Below are positions 18,691 to 29,433 of a stretch of 64,000 nt of DNA, piece by piece. The notes below the pieces were generated by a model that was not told where the DNA came from, made no database searches, and saw nothing but the letters and a program-made list of their open reading frames with translations. The position numbers and the translations under genes were made by a program. Source of the stretch: Theropithecus gelada (Eukaryota; Chordata; Mammalia; Primates; Cercopithecidae); contig NC_037669.1 in the NCBI RefSeq assembly GCF_003255815.1, positions 52,130,093 to 52,194,092 of the forward strand, read 5' to 3'. The first letter of the stretch is position 1; every line of letters starts with the position of its first letter.

Positions 18691-19928
18691 CCCACATCCC
18701 ACTCAAATTTCCTTGTGTTTTGCGGAAACGTGCCAACGCCACCCCTGTGCCAGTGCGCATTCCTCATTATTTGGCAGTGGGAAAATCCGCCCAGAGCTGC
18801 CCCATGTCTGTTGTCACTTGGATGGGCCAATTCCTTTTCTCTTGGGCCGTCGATTGTGGGACCCGGGCTTGCACGCAACCTCTCTCTGGATACTTCAGTC
18901 AAGTGACACCCTTTTAGGGAGGACGTGAGGAATCGGGTAACAGAGGAGGAAACTGGCCAGTGCCCTAACACAAAGTCACAGGGTTCTCTTCTTGGATATC
19001 AGGACTAGCCTTGGGTATCAAGACTCTGTGGGTTATTAATGAAAGTCTTGGGATGCTTATAGAGGATTGGCCTCAGGACGCTTTGGAATGAAGAGCCAGG
19101 GCTGCCTTTTGTGTGAAGCGAGAGCCGCCGGGACGCTTCAGCTCTGCAGCTGCTGAGGCTCTGCGAGCGAGTCGATACCCGAGAGAGGAGTTTGGACGTC
19201 GTGAGAGGCGAGGCGGCCGTGTTCATTCATTGTTCTCTTTCTAGGGCTCTGGGTGTGCCCCTGGTATTCATTCTGTGGTGGGAAGAAGGATAGGAACTTC
19301 TATGTCTCCTTGAGGTGTGAACGGGTTCTAGGGGGTCACTTAATCTAAGTAGGAAATGAATTCAAGGCACGTTCATTGAACGTTTCTGCTTGCCTGGTCC
19401 TCTGTGGGCTGAGTGGAGAGATTCTGCTCTCCCTGCGCTCCTAAGGCGTGAAAACAATGCAGTGTGATAAGAATTGGCTTACCAAGTGTTGTGGGGATTT
19501 AGAACAGTTAGTTTTCCTTGGGGAGGAGTTGAGGAAGCTTCTACACTCGAGGAGACTTAAGCGTCGAGTTTTGAAAGACCGGTGAGTAAGTGCTCACCAG
19601 GTGAGGAGGAACTCAGGAAACAGCTGGTACAAAGGCTTAGAGACGTGTGGGAGTTGGGATGAGTTTGGGGAGCAGCAAATTGCCTGGGGTGCAGGAAGGA
19701 AATGGTGAGAGATGAGAGAAAAATAAAAGTTGCTAGAATTGTGAGGGGGCTTTGTTGTAGATGGTGAACTAATTGAATTTGGATTATTGTACATGATTTG
19801 CTGAATCTTTATTCTTGCTGATAGTTTTCTCCCTTTGTCGATGTTGAAGCTGATAGTGATTGAAAAGATTTAGTTTGTTAAACTTAATGACTTTTTAGTT
19901 TTTTTTATTTTTTCAGAACAATTCAAAC
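18691..19928. other. Repeat-poor start of RAF1 intron 1
   Basis: More than 1.2 kb without any recognised SINE or LINE, which is unusual for this window. It includes a second CpG cluster at about 19105-19220. Intron-1 regulatory sequence is plausible; no gene is seen. Confidence 0.6.
19105..19220. promoter_or_regulatory. Secondary CpG-rich patch in intron 1
   Basis: About ten CpGs in 115 bp ('gcgagagccgccgggacgc', 'ctgcgagcgagtcgatacccg', 'ggacgtcgtgagaggcgaggcggccg'), separated from the main island by about 400 bp of CpG-poor DNA. It contains GACGTC (19195-19200), a CRE half-palindrome core. An enhancer or an alternative start is possible. Confidence 0.45.
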
Positions 19929-20248
19929 TTTTTTTTTTTCTTTTTTTTTTTTTAAAGGAACAGGATCCACACTGTCACCCAGGCTAGAGTGCAGTGACAT
20001 GATCGTAGCTCAGTTGCAGCCTCTAATTCCTGGGCTTAAGCAGTTCTCCTGCCTTTGCCTCCTGAGTAGCTGGGACTACAGACAGGTGCTACCACACATG
20101 GCTAATTAAAAAAAAAAAAATGAGTAGGGATGGAGTCTGACGGTGTTGCCTAGGCTGGTCTCAAACTCCTGGGCTCAGGTGATGCTCCTGCCTCCACATC
20201 TCCCTCCCAACGTGCTTGCTGGAATTACAGGGGTGAGCCACTGGCCAG
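19929..20248 (-). mobile_element. AluJ-like, antisense
   Basis: Poly-T with one C, 'aggaacaggatccacactgtcacccaggc', 'cagttgcagcctctaattcctgg', ending 'gagccactggcc'. Flanked by 'cagaac' words. Confidence 0.87.
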
Positions 20249-20255
20249 GCAGAAC

Positions 20256-20411
20256 TTTTTTTTTTTTTTTAATGATAGAGAGGGGATTGCACTGTGTTGG
20301 CCAGACTGGTCTAAAAAGTATGCCTTCAATAGAACTCTTGAGCTCAAGTGATCCTTCAGCTTCAGCCTCTCAAAGTGCTGAAATTACAGGTGTGATGCAC
20401 TGCGCCTGGCC
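20256..20411 (-). mobile_element. FLAM-like Alu monomer with a 22-bp insertion
   Basis: Left monomer in antisense ending 'gatgcactgcgcctggcc', flanked by GCAGAAC (20249-20255 and 20413-20419). The Alu consensus is interrupted after 'ggtct' by a foreign 22-bp block (20313-20334), also found at 21988-22009. Confidence 0.85.
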
Positions 20412-20595
20412 AGCAGAACATTTTTGATAAGTGTTTTATATCAAATGTTTTGCACTTACACAGTGGTGAATGAATTGAACTCATATATTCCTGGGGATTC
20501 TTGCAAAAAATTCTCCTAAAGTTATACTTGCTCACAAAAATGTTAACTTTATAAATGTAAAACACTCTCCTAATATTTGTTTTATTATCTTATTA

Positions 20596-20892
20596 TTTTT
20601 TATTTTTTTGAGACAGTCTCACTCTTTTGCCCAGGCTGGAGTGCAGTGGTGTGATCTCGGCTCACTGCAACCTCTGCCTCCTTGGTTCAAGCAGTTATCC
20701 TGCCTCACCGTCCCGAGTAGCTGGGATTACAGGCACACATCATCACGTCCGGCTGATTTTTGTATTTTTAGTAGAGATGGGGTTTCGCTGTGTTGGCCAG
20801 GCTGGTCTCGAACTCCTGACCTCAAGTGATCTGCCCACCTCGGCCTCCCATGGCCTCGCTGGAATTACAGGCGTGAGCCACTGTGCCTGGCC
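20596..20892 (-). mobile_element. Alu (AluS-like), antisense
   Basis: 'gagacagtctcactcttttgcccaggctgg' to 'gagccactgtgcctggcc'. In the 5' half 'cctcccatggcctcgctggaattac' replaces 'cctcccaaagtgctgggattac'. Confidence 0.92.
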
Positions 20893-21360
20893 TAAATTTT
20901 AAATATAAATAATGTACTCCCCAGTCTTACAGAAATTGGACGACTCTAGAAAACAAACATCCAAAAAATGTGTAGGATGTATTTTTAGTTTAATAAGTAT
21001 ATTTTTTAAACTATTTCTTGGTATTGACTTCTTGGATAACAACCTGTTATAAAATCTTTATCCCCATAAACATAATTTTCCTAAAATAGGTATAATACTG
21101 TGATTAATGTTTATGCTAAAGTGACTATTACGGAATTAACAGACTTCAGTTGCAGTTCCTAAACCTTGCTTTCGTTGTGATGATTATATACCACTGAAGA
21201 ACATTCAGGATTATTTTGACTTGTTTTTACCCTTATCACTAAAGGGCTAAGCTGTTTAAAATGCAGCATAAACAATTGACCCAGTTGAATGCTGGGATAC
21301 TTGGAAAAATAAACCTGTTACTGTTTCTGTACTAAAGGCTTATCTTTTAAAGATATGTGG
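20893..21360. other. Intron, no gene recognised
   Basis: AT-rich single-copy-like DNA without recognised repeats or conserved motifs. Confidence 0.6.
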
Positions 21361-21611
21361 TTTTTTTTTAGTGCAGTGGCATGATCTTGGCTCACTGTAA
21401 CCTCTGCCTCCTCCCGGGTTTAAGCATTCTCCTGCCTCAGCCTCCCAAGCAGCTGGGACTACAGGCACCTGCCACCACGCCTAGCCAATTTTTATATTTT
21501 TAGTAGAGACGGGGTTTCGCCATATTGGCCAGGCTGGTCTTGAACTCCTGACCCACCTGCCTTGGACTCGCAAAGTGCTGGGATTACAGGCGTGAGCCAT
21601 CGTGCCTGGCT
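21361..21611 (-). mobile_element. Alu lacking its 3' end, antisense, with TSD
   Basis: Poly-T runs straight into 'agtgcagtggcatgatcttgg', so about 40 bp of the right monomer end are missing. Another gap is near 'gacccacctgcc'. TSD GATATGTGG at 21352-21360 and 21612-21620. Confidence 0.9.
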
Positions 21612-21688
21612 GATATGTGGTGTTTCGTGGTTATAAATTATAGTGGAATTCCTTTGTTAAAGTCTTGTCAGTAGTTGTAAAAACATCA

Positions 21689-21992
21689 GCCAGTTGTGGT
21701 GGCTCATGCCTGTAAGCTCAGCACTTAGGGAGGCCGAGGCTGGTGAATTGCTAGAGCTCAGGAGTTTGTGACCAGCCTGGGCAACATGGTGAAAACCTGT
21801 CCCTACAAAAAATACATACACAAAAAAAGAAAAAATTAGCAGGGTATGGTGTAGTATGCCTGTAGTCCCAGCAACTTGGGAGGCTGAGGTGAAAGGATCA
21901 CCTGAGCCCAGGGAGGTTGAGGTTCAGTGAGCCATGTTCATGTCACTGTACTTCAGTGTTGGCGACAGAGACCCTGTCTCAAAAAAAAAAAA
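21689..21992 (+). mobile_element. AluJ-like, sense
   Basis: 'cagccagttgtggtggctcatgcctgtaagctcagcactt' to 'accctgtctc' plus a 12-A tail. It ends directly before the 'gtgtgccttcaatagaa' word that also occurs inside the FLAM at 20313. Confidence 0.88.
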
Positions 21993-22841
21993 GTGTGCCT
22001 TCAATAGAAGGCTTGAGCATTTTTTATGGGATTTGGTTTAGCTGAAAAAAGCAGTGAGAAGCAAATTAAGCTGGTAATTTCTGATGAAAAGTATCTAAAA
22101 GATGAAGAACGTTAAGCATCAAGTATTATATAACAGTTGCTCTGAGACTAGTTGCTTTTAGTTTATTCCATTTGTTTGCTCTGAAGATTAAACAACTTAT
22201 TGTAAGTTAAATTTGACTTTTCCAGAAGCACTGGAATATTTAGGAAATGAAAAATACAATTGATAACTTTACTATTTCAGGTAGTCTATTAGTAATAAAT
22301 GTATGATTCTACATTTAAATTTCAGGTAAATCTTTGTTAGTAACCTACTGCCTAAAAAAATGTTACATGAGGGAGTACTTTTGTTTGCATGTTAGGAACA
22401 TAATAGGCCATACATAATAATCTTGATCTTGGGAGGAGCTTGTTAGCCAAACAGCATGCCTTAATGTTGACTTGCAGAAGAGAATTTTAAATATTGCCTT
22501 TGAAAGGCAATGTACTAATGTGACAGTGAGGAGGTTTATGAAACCATGAAATTGAGCTTTGACTTAGTTTTTTGTTTTTAAGTTATGCAGATCTTGGGAG
22601 TCATTTCTTCAAAACAAATGACTGTGAGGTGGAAAATTGCTTACCTTGAGTAAATTAATTGGAAAATCAGAGAACACTGGGTTTATTTAGAATGAGGTTG
22701 TTTAGGTCTTTTATTGGTATGTGTATGGGAGGGTAGAATTCCTAATTGCTCATCTGACTGGGTTCAAAATGTAATACTAGATATTTGTGTTGCAGTTCAG
22801 TCGATACTTTTGGTATGGGGCTAACTTATCTTGCTTGTAAA
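21993..22841. other. Intron, no gene recognised
   Basis: About 850 bp of AT-rich DNA without recognised repeats, RNA genes or splice-framed open frames. Confidence 0.6.
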
Positions 22842-23126
22842 TTTTTTTTTTTTTGAAACGAAATCTGGCGCTATCACCCAGGCTGGAGTGCTGTGGTGCG
22901 ATCTTGGCTCACTGCAACCTCTGCCTCCCAGGTTCAAGGGATTCTTATGCCTCAGCCTCCCGAGTAGCTGAGATTACAGGTGCCGGCCACCACGCCTGGC
23001 TAATTTTTGTGTTTTTAGTAGAGACGAGAGTTCACCATGTTGGCCAGGCTGGTCTCGAACTCCTGACCTCAAGTGATCCACCCTCCTCGGCTTCCCAAAG
23101 TGCTGGCATTACAGGCTCGCCCAGGC
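22842..23126 (-). mobile_element. Alu (AluS-like) with shortened 5' end, antisense
   Basis: Poly-T, 'ggcgctatcacccaggctggagtgctgtgg', then the 5' end is cut to 'ggcattacaggctcgcccagg'. TSD ATCTTGCTTGTAA/ATCTTGCCTTGTAA. Confidence 0.9.
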
Positions 23127-23652
23127 ATCTTGCCTTGTAATTCTCATGATAGTAATGGCTGGGTATTTTTTTCTTGCCTTAGAGTTGTAAGTAAAAATTC
23201 CTTAATTACACATTAAGGTTTCATCTTTAATTTTACAATATGTGAGTCATTTTGTAACTTCTTTTCTCCCAGAATGACTTGCGTAGCTCTAAATGGTTTT
23301 AGTTAATTTCAGATGTTTACCTTTCTTCTAAAATGACCCCTAGAATCTCAGCTTAACCAAGGAAAATGTCAAGTGGGTGTTGTTTCTTTGTTACTGGTTT
23401 TGGCCTAGACTATCTAAAGTTCGGCAAATTACTCACAAAGTATGTTAACTGGCATGACATTCCAATCAGTGCACATAGTATTTTTTGAGGAACACTTGAC
23501 ACATGGTTTTATTTTTAGACCAGATTCTAAGGAATTTTACTGGGTGGGGATTAACAATCCTAAAGCTAGTTTACAGTTTTAAAATCTTTATGATTTAGAA
23601 GTTGTTTACTTTTTTTGTTAATAAATGGGAAGCAGCAGGCAGTGGCAATCAA
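23127..23652. other. Intron, no gene recognised
   Basis: AT-rich single-copy-like DNA; nothing recognised. Confidence 0.55.
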
Positions 23653-23960
23653 TTTTTTGTTTGTTTGTTTTTGTTTTTGAGATGGAGTTTCATTCTCGTT
23701 GCCCAGGCTGGAGTGCAGTGGCACGATCTTGACTCACCACAGCCTCTGCCTCCTGGGTTCAAGTGATTCTCCTGCCTCAGCCTCCTGAGTAGCTGAGATT
23801 ACAGGCATGTGCCACCACGCCTGGCTAATTTTGGATTTTTAGTAGAGACAGGGTTTCACCATGTTGGTCATGCTGGTCTCAAACTCCCTACCTCAGGTGA
23901 TCCGCCTGCCTCAGCCTTCCAAAGTGCTGGGATTACAGACGTGAGCCACCACACCCAGCC
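23653..23960 (-). mobile_element. Alu (AluS-like), antisense
   Basis: A (TTTG)n tail, 'gagatggagtttcattctcgttgcccag', 5' end 'gagccaccacacccagcc'. Confidence 0.92.
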
Positions 23961-24124
23961 CTCACGTAACTTTTATGATAGTATGTTCTTATAATTGTTC
24001 TATTTTATTATTAATTATAATTAATCTCTTACTGTGCCTAATTTATATGTTAAACTTGATCATGGGTATGTATGTATAGGAAAAAACATAGTATATACAG
24101 TATAGTATACTGTTTTTGTTTTCA

Positions 24125-24499
24125 GGCATTCATTGGTAGTCTTGGAACATATTCCCTGTGGATATAGGGGGCGCTGCTATATGATGGAATGTTACTTAGT
24201 AATAAAACGAAAGGATGTATTGATGTATACTACAACATGGAAGAACCTTGAAAACATGCTAAGTAAAACCATGCAGGAAAGACCACATATTGAATTATGC
24301 CCTTTATATAAAATGTCCAGAATAGGAAAATCCTTGGTGACAGAAAGTAGATTAGGGGTTAAGGGATGTAGGGAGTGGTCAGTGACTGTGATGGGTTTTT
24401 TTGTTTGTTTGTTTTTTGTTTTGGGTGATAAAAGTGTTTTGCAGTTATGGAGATAGATCCACAACTGTGAATATAATAAAAGCCATTTAATTGTGCACA
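24125..24499 (+). mobile_element. L1M-type LINE 3' end fragment
   Basis: Sense L1 3' wording: 'atgatggaatgttacttagtaataaaacg', 'catggaagaaccttgaaaacatgct', 'ccagaataggaaaatccttggtgacag', 'aaagtgttttgcagttatgg'. It is a relative of the fragment at 14020-14455. Confidence 0.8.
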
Positions 24500-24793
24500 T
24501 TTTTTTTTTTTTTTTTTGAGATGGAGTTTCGCTCTTGTTGCCCAGTGGAGTGCAATGGTGCACGATCTCAGCTCACCGCAACCTCTGCCTCTTGGGTTCA
24601 AGCGATTCTCCAGCCTCAGCCTCCTGAGTAGCTGGGATTACAGGCATGCTCCCCCATGCCCAGCTAATTTTGTATTTTTAGTAGAGACAGGGTTTCTTCA
24701 TGATGGCACCATCGAGACTGGTCTCGAACTCCTGACCTTAGGTAATCCGCCTACCTCAGCCTCCCAAAGTGCTGGGAGCCACTGTGCCTGGCC
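24500..24793 (-). mobile_element. Alu (AluS-like), antisense
   Basis: An 18-T tail, 'gatggagtttcgctcttgttgcccagtgg', ending 'ggagccactgtgcctggcc' with the 'attacaggcatg' block deleted. It entered the 3' end of the L1M fragment. Confidence 0.92.
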
Positions 24794-24827
24794 CCTGCCT
24801 GGAAATTCTTAAGAATTAAATATTGTT

Positions 24828-25129
24828 GGCCGGGCGCAGTGGCTCAAGCCTGTAATCCCAGCACTTTGGGAGGCCAAGACGGGCGGATCACGAGATCAGG
24901 AGATCGAGACCATCCTGGCTAATACGGTGAAACCCCGTCTCTACTAAAAAATACAAAAAACTAGCCGGGCGAGGTGATGGGCGCCTGTAGTCCCAGCTAC
25001 TCGGGAGGCTGAGGCAGGAGAATGGCGGGAGCCCGGGAGGCGGAGCTTGCAGTGAACTGAGATCCGGCTACTGCACTCCAGCCTGGGTGACAGAGCAAGA
25101 CTCCGTCTCAAAAAAAAAAAAAAAAAAAG
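24828..25129 (+). mobile_element. AluY (AluYRa-like), sense, with TSD
   Basis: 'ggctcaagcctgtaatcccag', 'actagccgggcgaggtg', 'gaactgagatccggctactgc', 18-A tail. TSD AAATATTGTT at 24818-24827 and 25130-25139. A young Old World monkey-type copy. Confidence 0.95.
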
Positions 25130-25211
25130 AAATATTGTTTTCTTTGAGTAAGAATATTGTTTTATTCTTATAAAAACAAAAACAAGTAAAAATATTGTTT
25201 TCTTTGAGTAA
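25130..25211. repeat. Imperfect 60-bp tandem duplication
   Basis: AATATTGTTTTCTTTGAGTA starts at 25131 and again at 25191, with a partial third copy ('gaatattgtttta') near 25152. Confidence 0.85.
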
Positions 25212-25649
25212 TAAGGTCACATACCACAAAATTTAGAGGATATAGAAAGTTATGTTGTGTATAGTAATTCTATGTTCCCCTTTGTTGTCTAGCTACCCAG
25301 CTTCCTTTCACGGAGGGGAATATGAATTCTTATATATCATATCCTATTTTGTGACAACACAAGAATATTTAAGGGTAGATGTGCTGGCCTTATTTTCTTG
25401 CTCAAATCTTCCAGGCTCTCCCTGGATACCAGACTAAGTATATACAATTCTTGCCTCTGTCTTACTTACATTGCTTTCTCATCATATAATATGTTTAGTG
25501 GAAATCAAAAGCCGGTATTTTAAGCCTCTGTTAGGTGCAGGCCAGTGCACTTGGTGCAGCATAAGGCAAGTTCCTACCTTCAAGGACCTTATCTAATTGA
25601 GAGAGGCTGACATTTCCTTACTTTTATCTATTCCTCTCCCCGCCCCCGT
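25212..25649. other. Intron, no gene recognised
   Basis: Unremarkable AT-rich DNA. It ends in a C/G-rich run (25634-25650) at the tail position of the next Alu. Confidence 0.55.
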
Positions 25650-25932
25650 CGAGAGGACGTTTCACTCTTGTCACGAAGGCTGGAGTACAGTGACGTGATC
25701 TTGGCTCACTGCAACCTCTGTCTCCCGGATTCAAGTGATTCTCCTGTCTCAGCCTCCCAAGTAGCAGGGATTACAGGCACCTGCCACCATGCCCGGCTAA
25801 ACTTTGTATTTTTGGTAGAGATGGGGTTTCACCATGTTGGCCAGGCTGGTCTCGAACTCTTGACCTCAGATGATCCACTCGTCTTGGCCTCCCAAAATGC
25901 TGGGATTACAGGTGTGAGCCACCGCAGTGGCC
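25650..25932 (-). mobile_element. Alu (AluS-like) without poly-T tail, antisense
   Basis: Starts 'gagaggacgtttcactcttgtcacgaaggctgg' and ends 'gagccaccgcagtggcc'. Where the poly-T should be there is 'cctctccccgcccccgtc'. Confidence 0.9.
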
Positions 25933-26573
25933 AGGTTGAATTTTTTGTATAGATGTCTTATGTCTCTGTTTAAAAGTGGGTCATGTCTTTTTCTTATATA
26001 TTTCCAGTGGGGCATATCTTACTCTTGTTTATATATCTCCAGTTCTTAAAACCTTGTCTTACACAGCAAACATTAATCAGAGGTTAATCACTTATGGATT
26101 TATTTTCACTACTGCCATCTCTACAAAATGCTTACAGTAAAGAGGCGATACTTACTAAATTCAAACTTAGAACTTTGTAACTTAGGACCTATCTGTTGTA
26201 GGAGCTACCTTGCTTAAGCTTCTCCCTCTATTGGGCATTATATGTAGAGTGCTCTAGGTTCTGCCTGCTAGCGCCTTGATGACATTTGCCTGCTTTGTCT
26301 GCTCACTGACTCTTTAGCTCAAGCAGCTGTTACCATGCTGGCTATTTCCTTTTGCATTCATAGGTTTTAGATAGGGAATAAAATTATACCCAGGGAGAAT
26401 GGGGGGATAAATAATACTCTACCGTTTTTGACCTTAGTCTGGTGTAGAATTGTAGTGTGATTTTGAGAGGAGAGATTGTGATTTCCCTGGCTAGTATTAC
26501 CTAGTATTGCTTGACAATGCAAAATGGACCCCTAGGCTGTCTTATGTAAGTTGGAGGAGTAGGGGTTTGGAGA
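25933..26573. other. Intron, no gene recognised
   Basis: About 640 bp AT-rich DNA; no recognised feature. Confidence 0.55.
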
Positions 26574-26574
26574 T

Positions 26575-26595
26575 GGTGTGTGTGTGTGTGTGTGT
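26575..26595. repeat. (TG)n microsatellite
   Basis: About ten TG units. Confidence 0.9.
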
Positions 26596-26599
26596 ATCT

Positions 26600-27600
26600 A
26601 CAATCCAGTGACATTTAACAACATTCACAGTGTCTTAAAACTATCCCCACTACCTGTTTCCAGAACCTTTTCATTACTTCAAACAGAAACAGTACTCGTT
26701 AAGCAAGAACCCCTCATTCCTCACTATGCCCAGTTCCTCGTAACCCCTATTCTACTTTCTCTTTACAAATTTGCCTATTCCAGGTACTTCATGTAAGGGG
26801 AGTCATACGCTGTCTGTCCTTTTCTGTCTGACTAAACTTAGCACATTTTTTGGGTTTATCCATGTAGTGGTGGCATGTATTAGTATTTTATTCCTCTTTG
26901 TGGCTGAATAATACTTCATTGTATGAATATATCATTTTATCTCATCAGTGATGGACACTTGGATTATTTCCACCTTTTGGTTGTTGTGAATAATGCTGCA
27001 GTGAACATTGGTGTACAAATATCAGTTTGAGCCCCTGCTTTCAGTGCCTTAGGGTATATGCATAGGAATAGAATTACTGGATCATATGGTAATTCTGTGT
27101 TTACTTTTTGAGGAACTGCAAACTGTTTTACACAGTGACTGCACCATTTTACATTTCCCACCAGCAAAGCACAAGAGTTCCAGTTTTGCCGCATCTTTTC
27201 CAACACTTGTTATTTTTTCTTTTTTAATGTTTTTGTTTTTCTTTTTTAATTTTTAAAATAACAATCCTGGGCCGGGCACGGTGGCCCATGCGTGTAATCC
27301 CAGCACTTTTGGAGGCCGAGGCAGGCGGATTACCTGAGGTCAGGAGTTCGAGACCAGCCTGGCCAACATGGTAAAACCCCGTCTCTACTAAAAATACAAA
27401 AAAAATTCGCTGGGCGTGGTGACACATGCCTGTAATCCCAGCTAGTTGAGAGACTGAGGCAGGAGAATAGCTTGAACCCGGGAGGCAGAGGTTGCAGTGA
27501 GCTGAGATCGCGCCATTGCACTCCATGAGAGTGAGTCTCAAAAATAAATAAAGAAAGTAACAATCCTAATGACTGTGAAGTGGTTGTAGGCTTTTCTTTT
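26600..27600 (-). mobile_element. L1M-type LINE 3' region, antisense, split by an Alu
   Basis: Antisense L1 wording in order: 'ctatccccactacctgtttccagaacc', 'atgtagtggtggcatgtattag', 'atggacacttggattatttccaccttttgg', 'gaataatgctgcagtgaacattgg', 'ttcccaccagcaaagcacaagagttcc'. After the Alu: 'caatcctaatgactgtgaagtgg'. It carries the broken C-terminal ORF2 codons of an old L1. Confidence 0.85.
27269..27558 (+). mobile_element. Alu (AluS-like), sense, inside L1M
   Basis: Starts 'ggccgggcacggtggcccatgcg'. The 3' end is shortened ('cactccatgagagtgagtctca'). TSD AACAATCCT at 27260-27268 and 27559-27567. Confidence 0.93.
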
Positions 27601-27611
27601 TGCATTTTAAA

Positions 27612-27754
27612 AAATTATTATTTTTACTATTTTAGAGATGGGGGGAGTCTCACTATGTTTACCAGGTTAGTCTTGAACTCCTGGCGTCAATTGATCCTCC
27701 CATTTTAGCCTGCCAAAGTACTGGGATTACAGGCATGAGCTACTGTGCCTGGCC
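27612..27754 (-). mobile_element. FLAM-like Alu monomer, antisense
   Basis: 'ttttagagatggggggagtctcactatgtttaccagg' to 'gagctactgtgcctggcc'. Left monomer only, diverged. Confidence 0.8.
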
Positions 27755-27910
27755 CTCCTTTGCTTCGTATTGCTACTTAGATCTAGTGGGCAAAACGGAA
27801 CCTTTGGATTTGACTATATTTGGATCTCATGGGGTTTTTCCTCCCTCTTAAACCTGTGTATAATGTTTTTCAAAGAGATAAATTAATTACACAATTAATG
27901 ACATCTTTTT

Positions 27911-28213
27911 TTTTTTTTTTTTTTTTTTTTTGAGACGGAGTCTCGCGCTGTGTCACCCAGGCTGGAGTGCAGTGGCGCGATCTCGGCTCACTGCAAGCTC
28001 CGCCTCCCAGGTTCACGCCATTCTCCTGCCTCAGCCTCCGAGTAGCTGGGACTACAGGCGCCCGCCACCACGCCCGGCTAGTTTTTTGTATTTTTAGTAG
28101 AGACGGGGTTTCACCATGTTAACCAGGATGGTCTCGATCTCCTGACCTCATGATCCACCCGCCTCGGCCTCCCAAAGTGCTGGGATTACAGGCTTGAGCC
28201 ACCGCGCCCGGCC
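27911..28213 (-). mobile_element. AluY (AluYRa-like), antisense, with TSD
   Basis: Nearly consensus; 'acgcccggctagttttttg', 'ggcttgagccaccgcgcccggcc'. TSD GACATCTTTTT at 27900-27910 and 28214-28224. Confidence 0.95.
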
Positions 28214-28358
28214 GACATCTTTTTAAAAAGAACACTGTTTTCTTTCATCCTTGTGAGGTGTAAGAAGAAAAATAAGCAGAAAAAAAAAAGAATAAAGTTT
28301 TTCTGTAAATTGATACATATAGTTGTAGTTACTTTATACTCATACCTTTTCTTTGTGT

Positions 28359-28445
28359 TGTGAGTGACAGAGTCTCACTCTGTCGCCCAGGTTGGAGTGC
28401 AGTAGTGTGATCTCCGCTCACTGTAGCCTTGACCTCCCAGGCACA
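28359..28445 (-). mobile_element. Alu right-monomer piece of an inverted Alu fusion
   Basis: 'tgagtgacagagtctcactctgtcgcccaggttgg' to 'gccttgacctcccagg', then an abrupt switch to a sense Alu at 28446. Confidence 0.88.
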
Positions 28446-28740
28446 AGCCTGTAATCCCAGCACTTTGGGAGGCGAAAGAGGGAGGATTGCTTGAGCCCAG
28501 GAGTTTGAAACCAGCCTGGGCAACATAGTGAGACCCCCCCATCTCTAAAATAGTAAAAATAATAATAACCGAAAATACTAGTCAGGCATGTGGTATGCAT
28601 CTGTAGTTCTAGCTACTTGGTAGGCTGAGGAGAGAGGATTGCTTGAGTCCAGGAGTTGGAGGCTGCAATAAGCTATGATTGTGCCATGGTGCTCTAGCCT
28701 TGGCAACAGAGCAAGATGCTGTCTCTCGAAAAAAAAAATA
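28446..28740 (+). mobile_element. AluJ-like, sense, fused to an inverted Alu
   Basis: Begins inside the left monomer ('gcctgtaatcccagcactttggg', first 20-25 bp missing) and runs to a 9-A tail at about 28735. The arms share homology in inverted orientation with no spacer. Confidence 0.88.
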
Positions 28741-28976
28741 AAAAGAAAAGATGAATAGTCTGTCTGAAATGGCCAGCAATCGCAGCTGCTGACCTGTATC
28801 TACTGTATAAGTCAAGCAGTTCAACTTTCTATTATAATGTCATGATTTTTCTTTGCTTCTTGGGAGCGCTTCCAGCATCACTAGTGGCACTTCATATGGG
28901 ACTCATGGTGTTATTCAGAGTTTATGGTATTGTACTGTAGATGATGGAAAAATACAGAAGACCCATGAGAGACCAC

Positions 28977-29265
28977 TTTTTTTTTTTTTTGAGACATAGT
29001 CTGGGTCTGTCGCCCAGGCTGGAGTGCAATGGCGTGATCTCAGCTCTCCTCTGCCTCCTGGGTTCAAGGGATTCTCCTGCCTCAGCCTCCCTAGTAGTTG
29101 GGATTGCAGGCCCTCACTACCACGACTGGCTAATGTTTATATTTTTAGTAGAGACGGGGTTTCATCATGTTGGACAGGCTGGTCTCGAACTCCTGACCTC
29201 AAGTGATCCACCAGCCCGGCCTCCCAAAGTGCTGGGATTACAGGAATGAGCCAATGTGCCTAGCC
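28977..29265 (-). mobile_element. Alu (AluS-like), antisense
   Basis: Poly-T, 'gagacatagtctgggtctgtcgcccaggctgg', 5' end 'gagccaatgtgcctagcc'. The TSD 'accactttt' recurs after it. Confidence 0.92.
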
Positions 29266-29433
29266 AAGAAATACCACTTTTTACTGCAATAGGAAATTTA
29301 CTGGAGAGACCAACTGCTCACAGGGACACAAGGCCTTTTAAGTGGATACTTGCAACTTGTAACACTTGAGTTCACTGCAATAGTAAGAAGAGGTGGCTAT
29401 GAAATTACTATAGTAATATAGTGTGTACAACAG

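Noticed and set aside
17765..18971. Several long frames in the CpG island
   Set aside because: Stop codons are rare in GC-rich DNA. The region is a promoter and 5'UTR exon, and these frames overlap on both strands.
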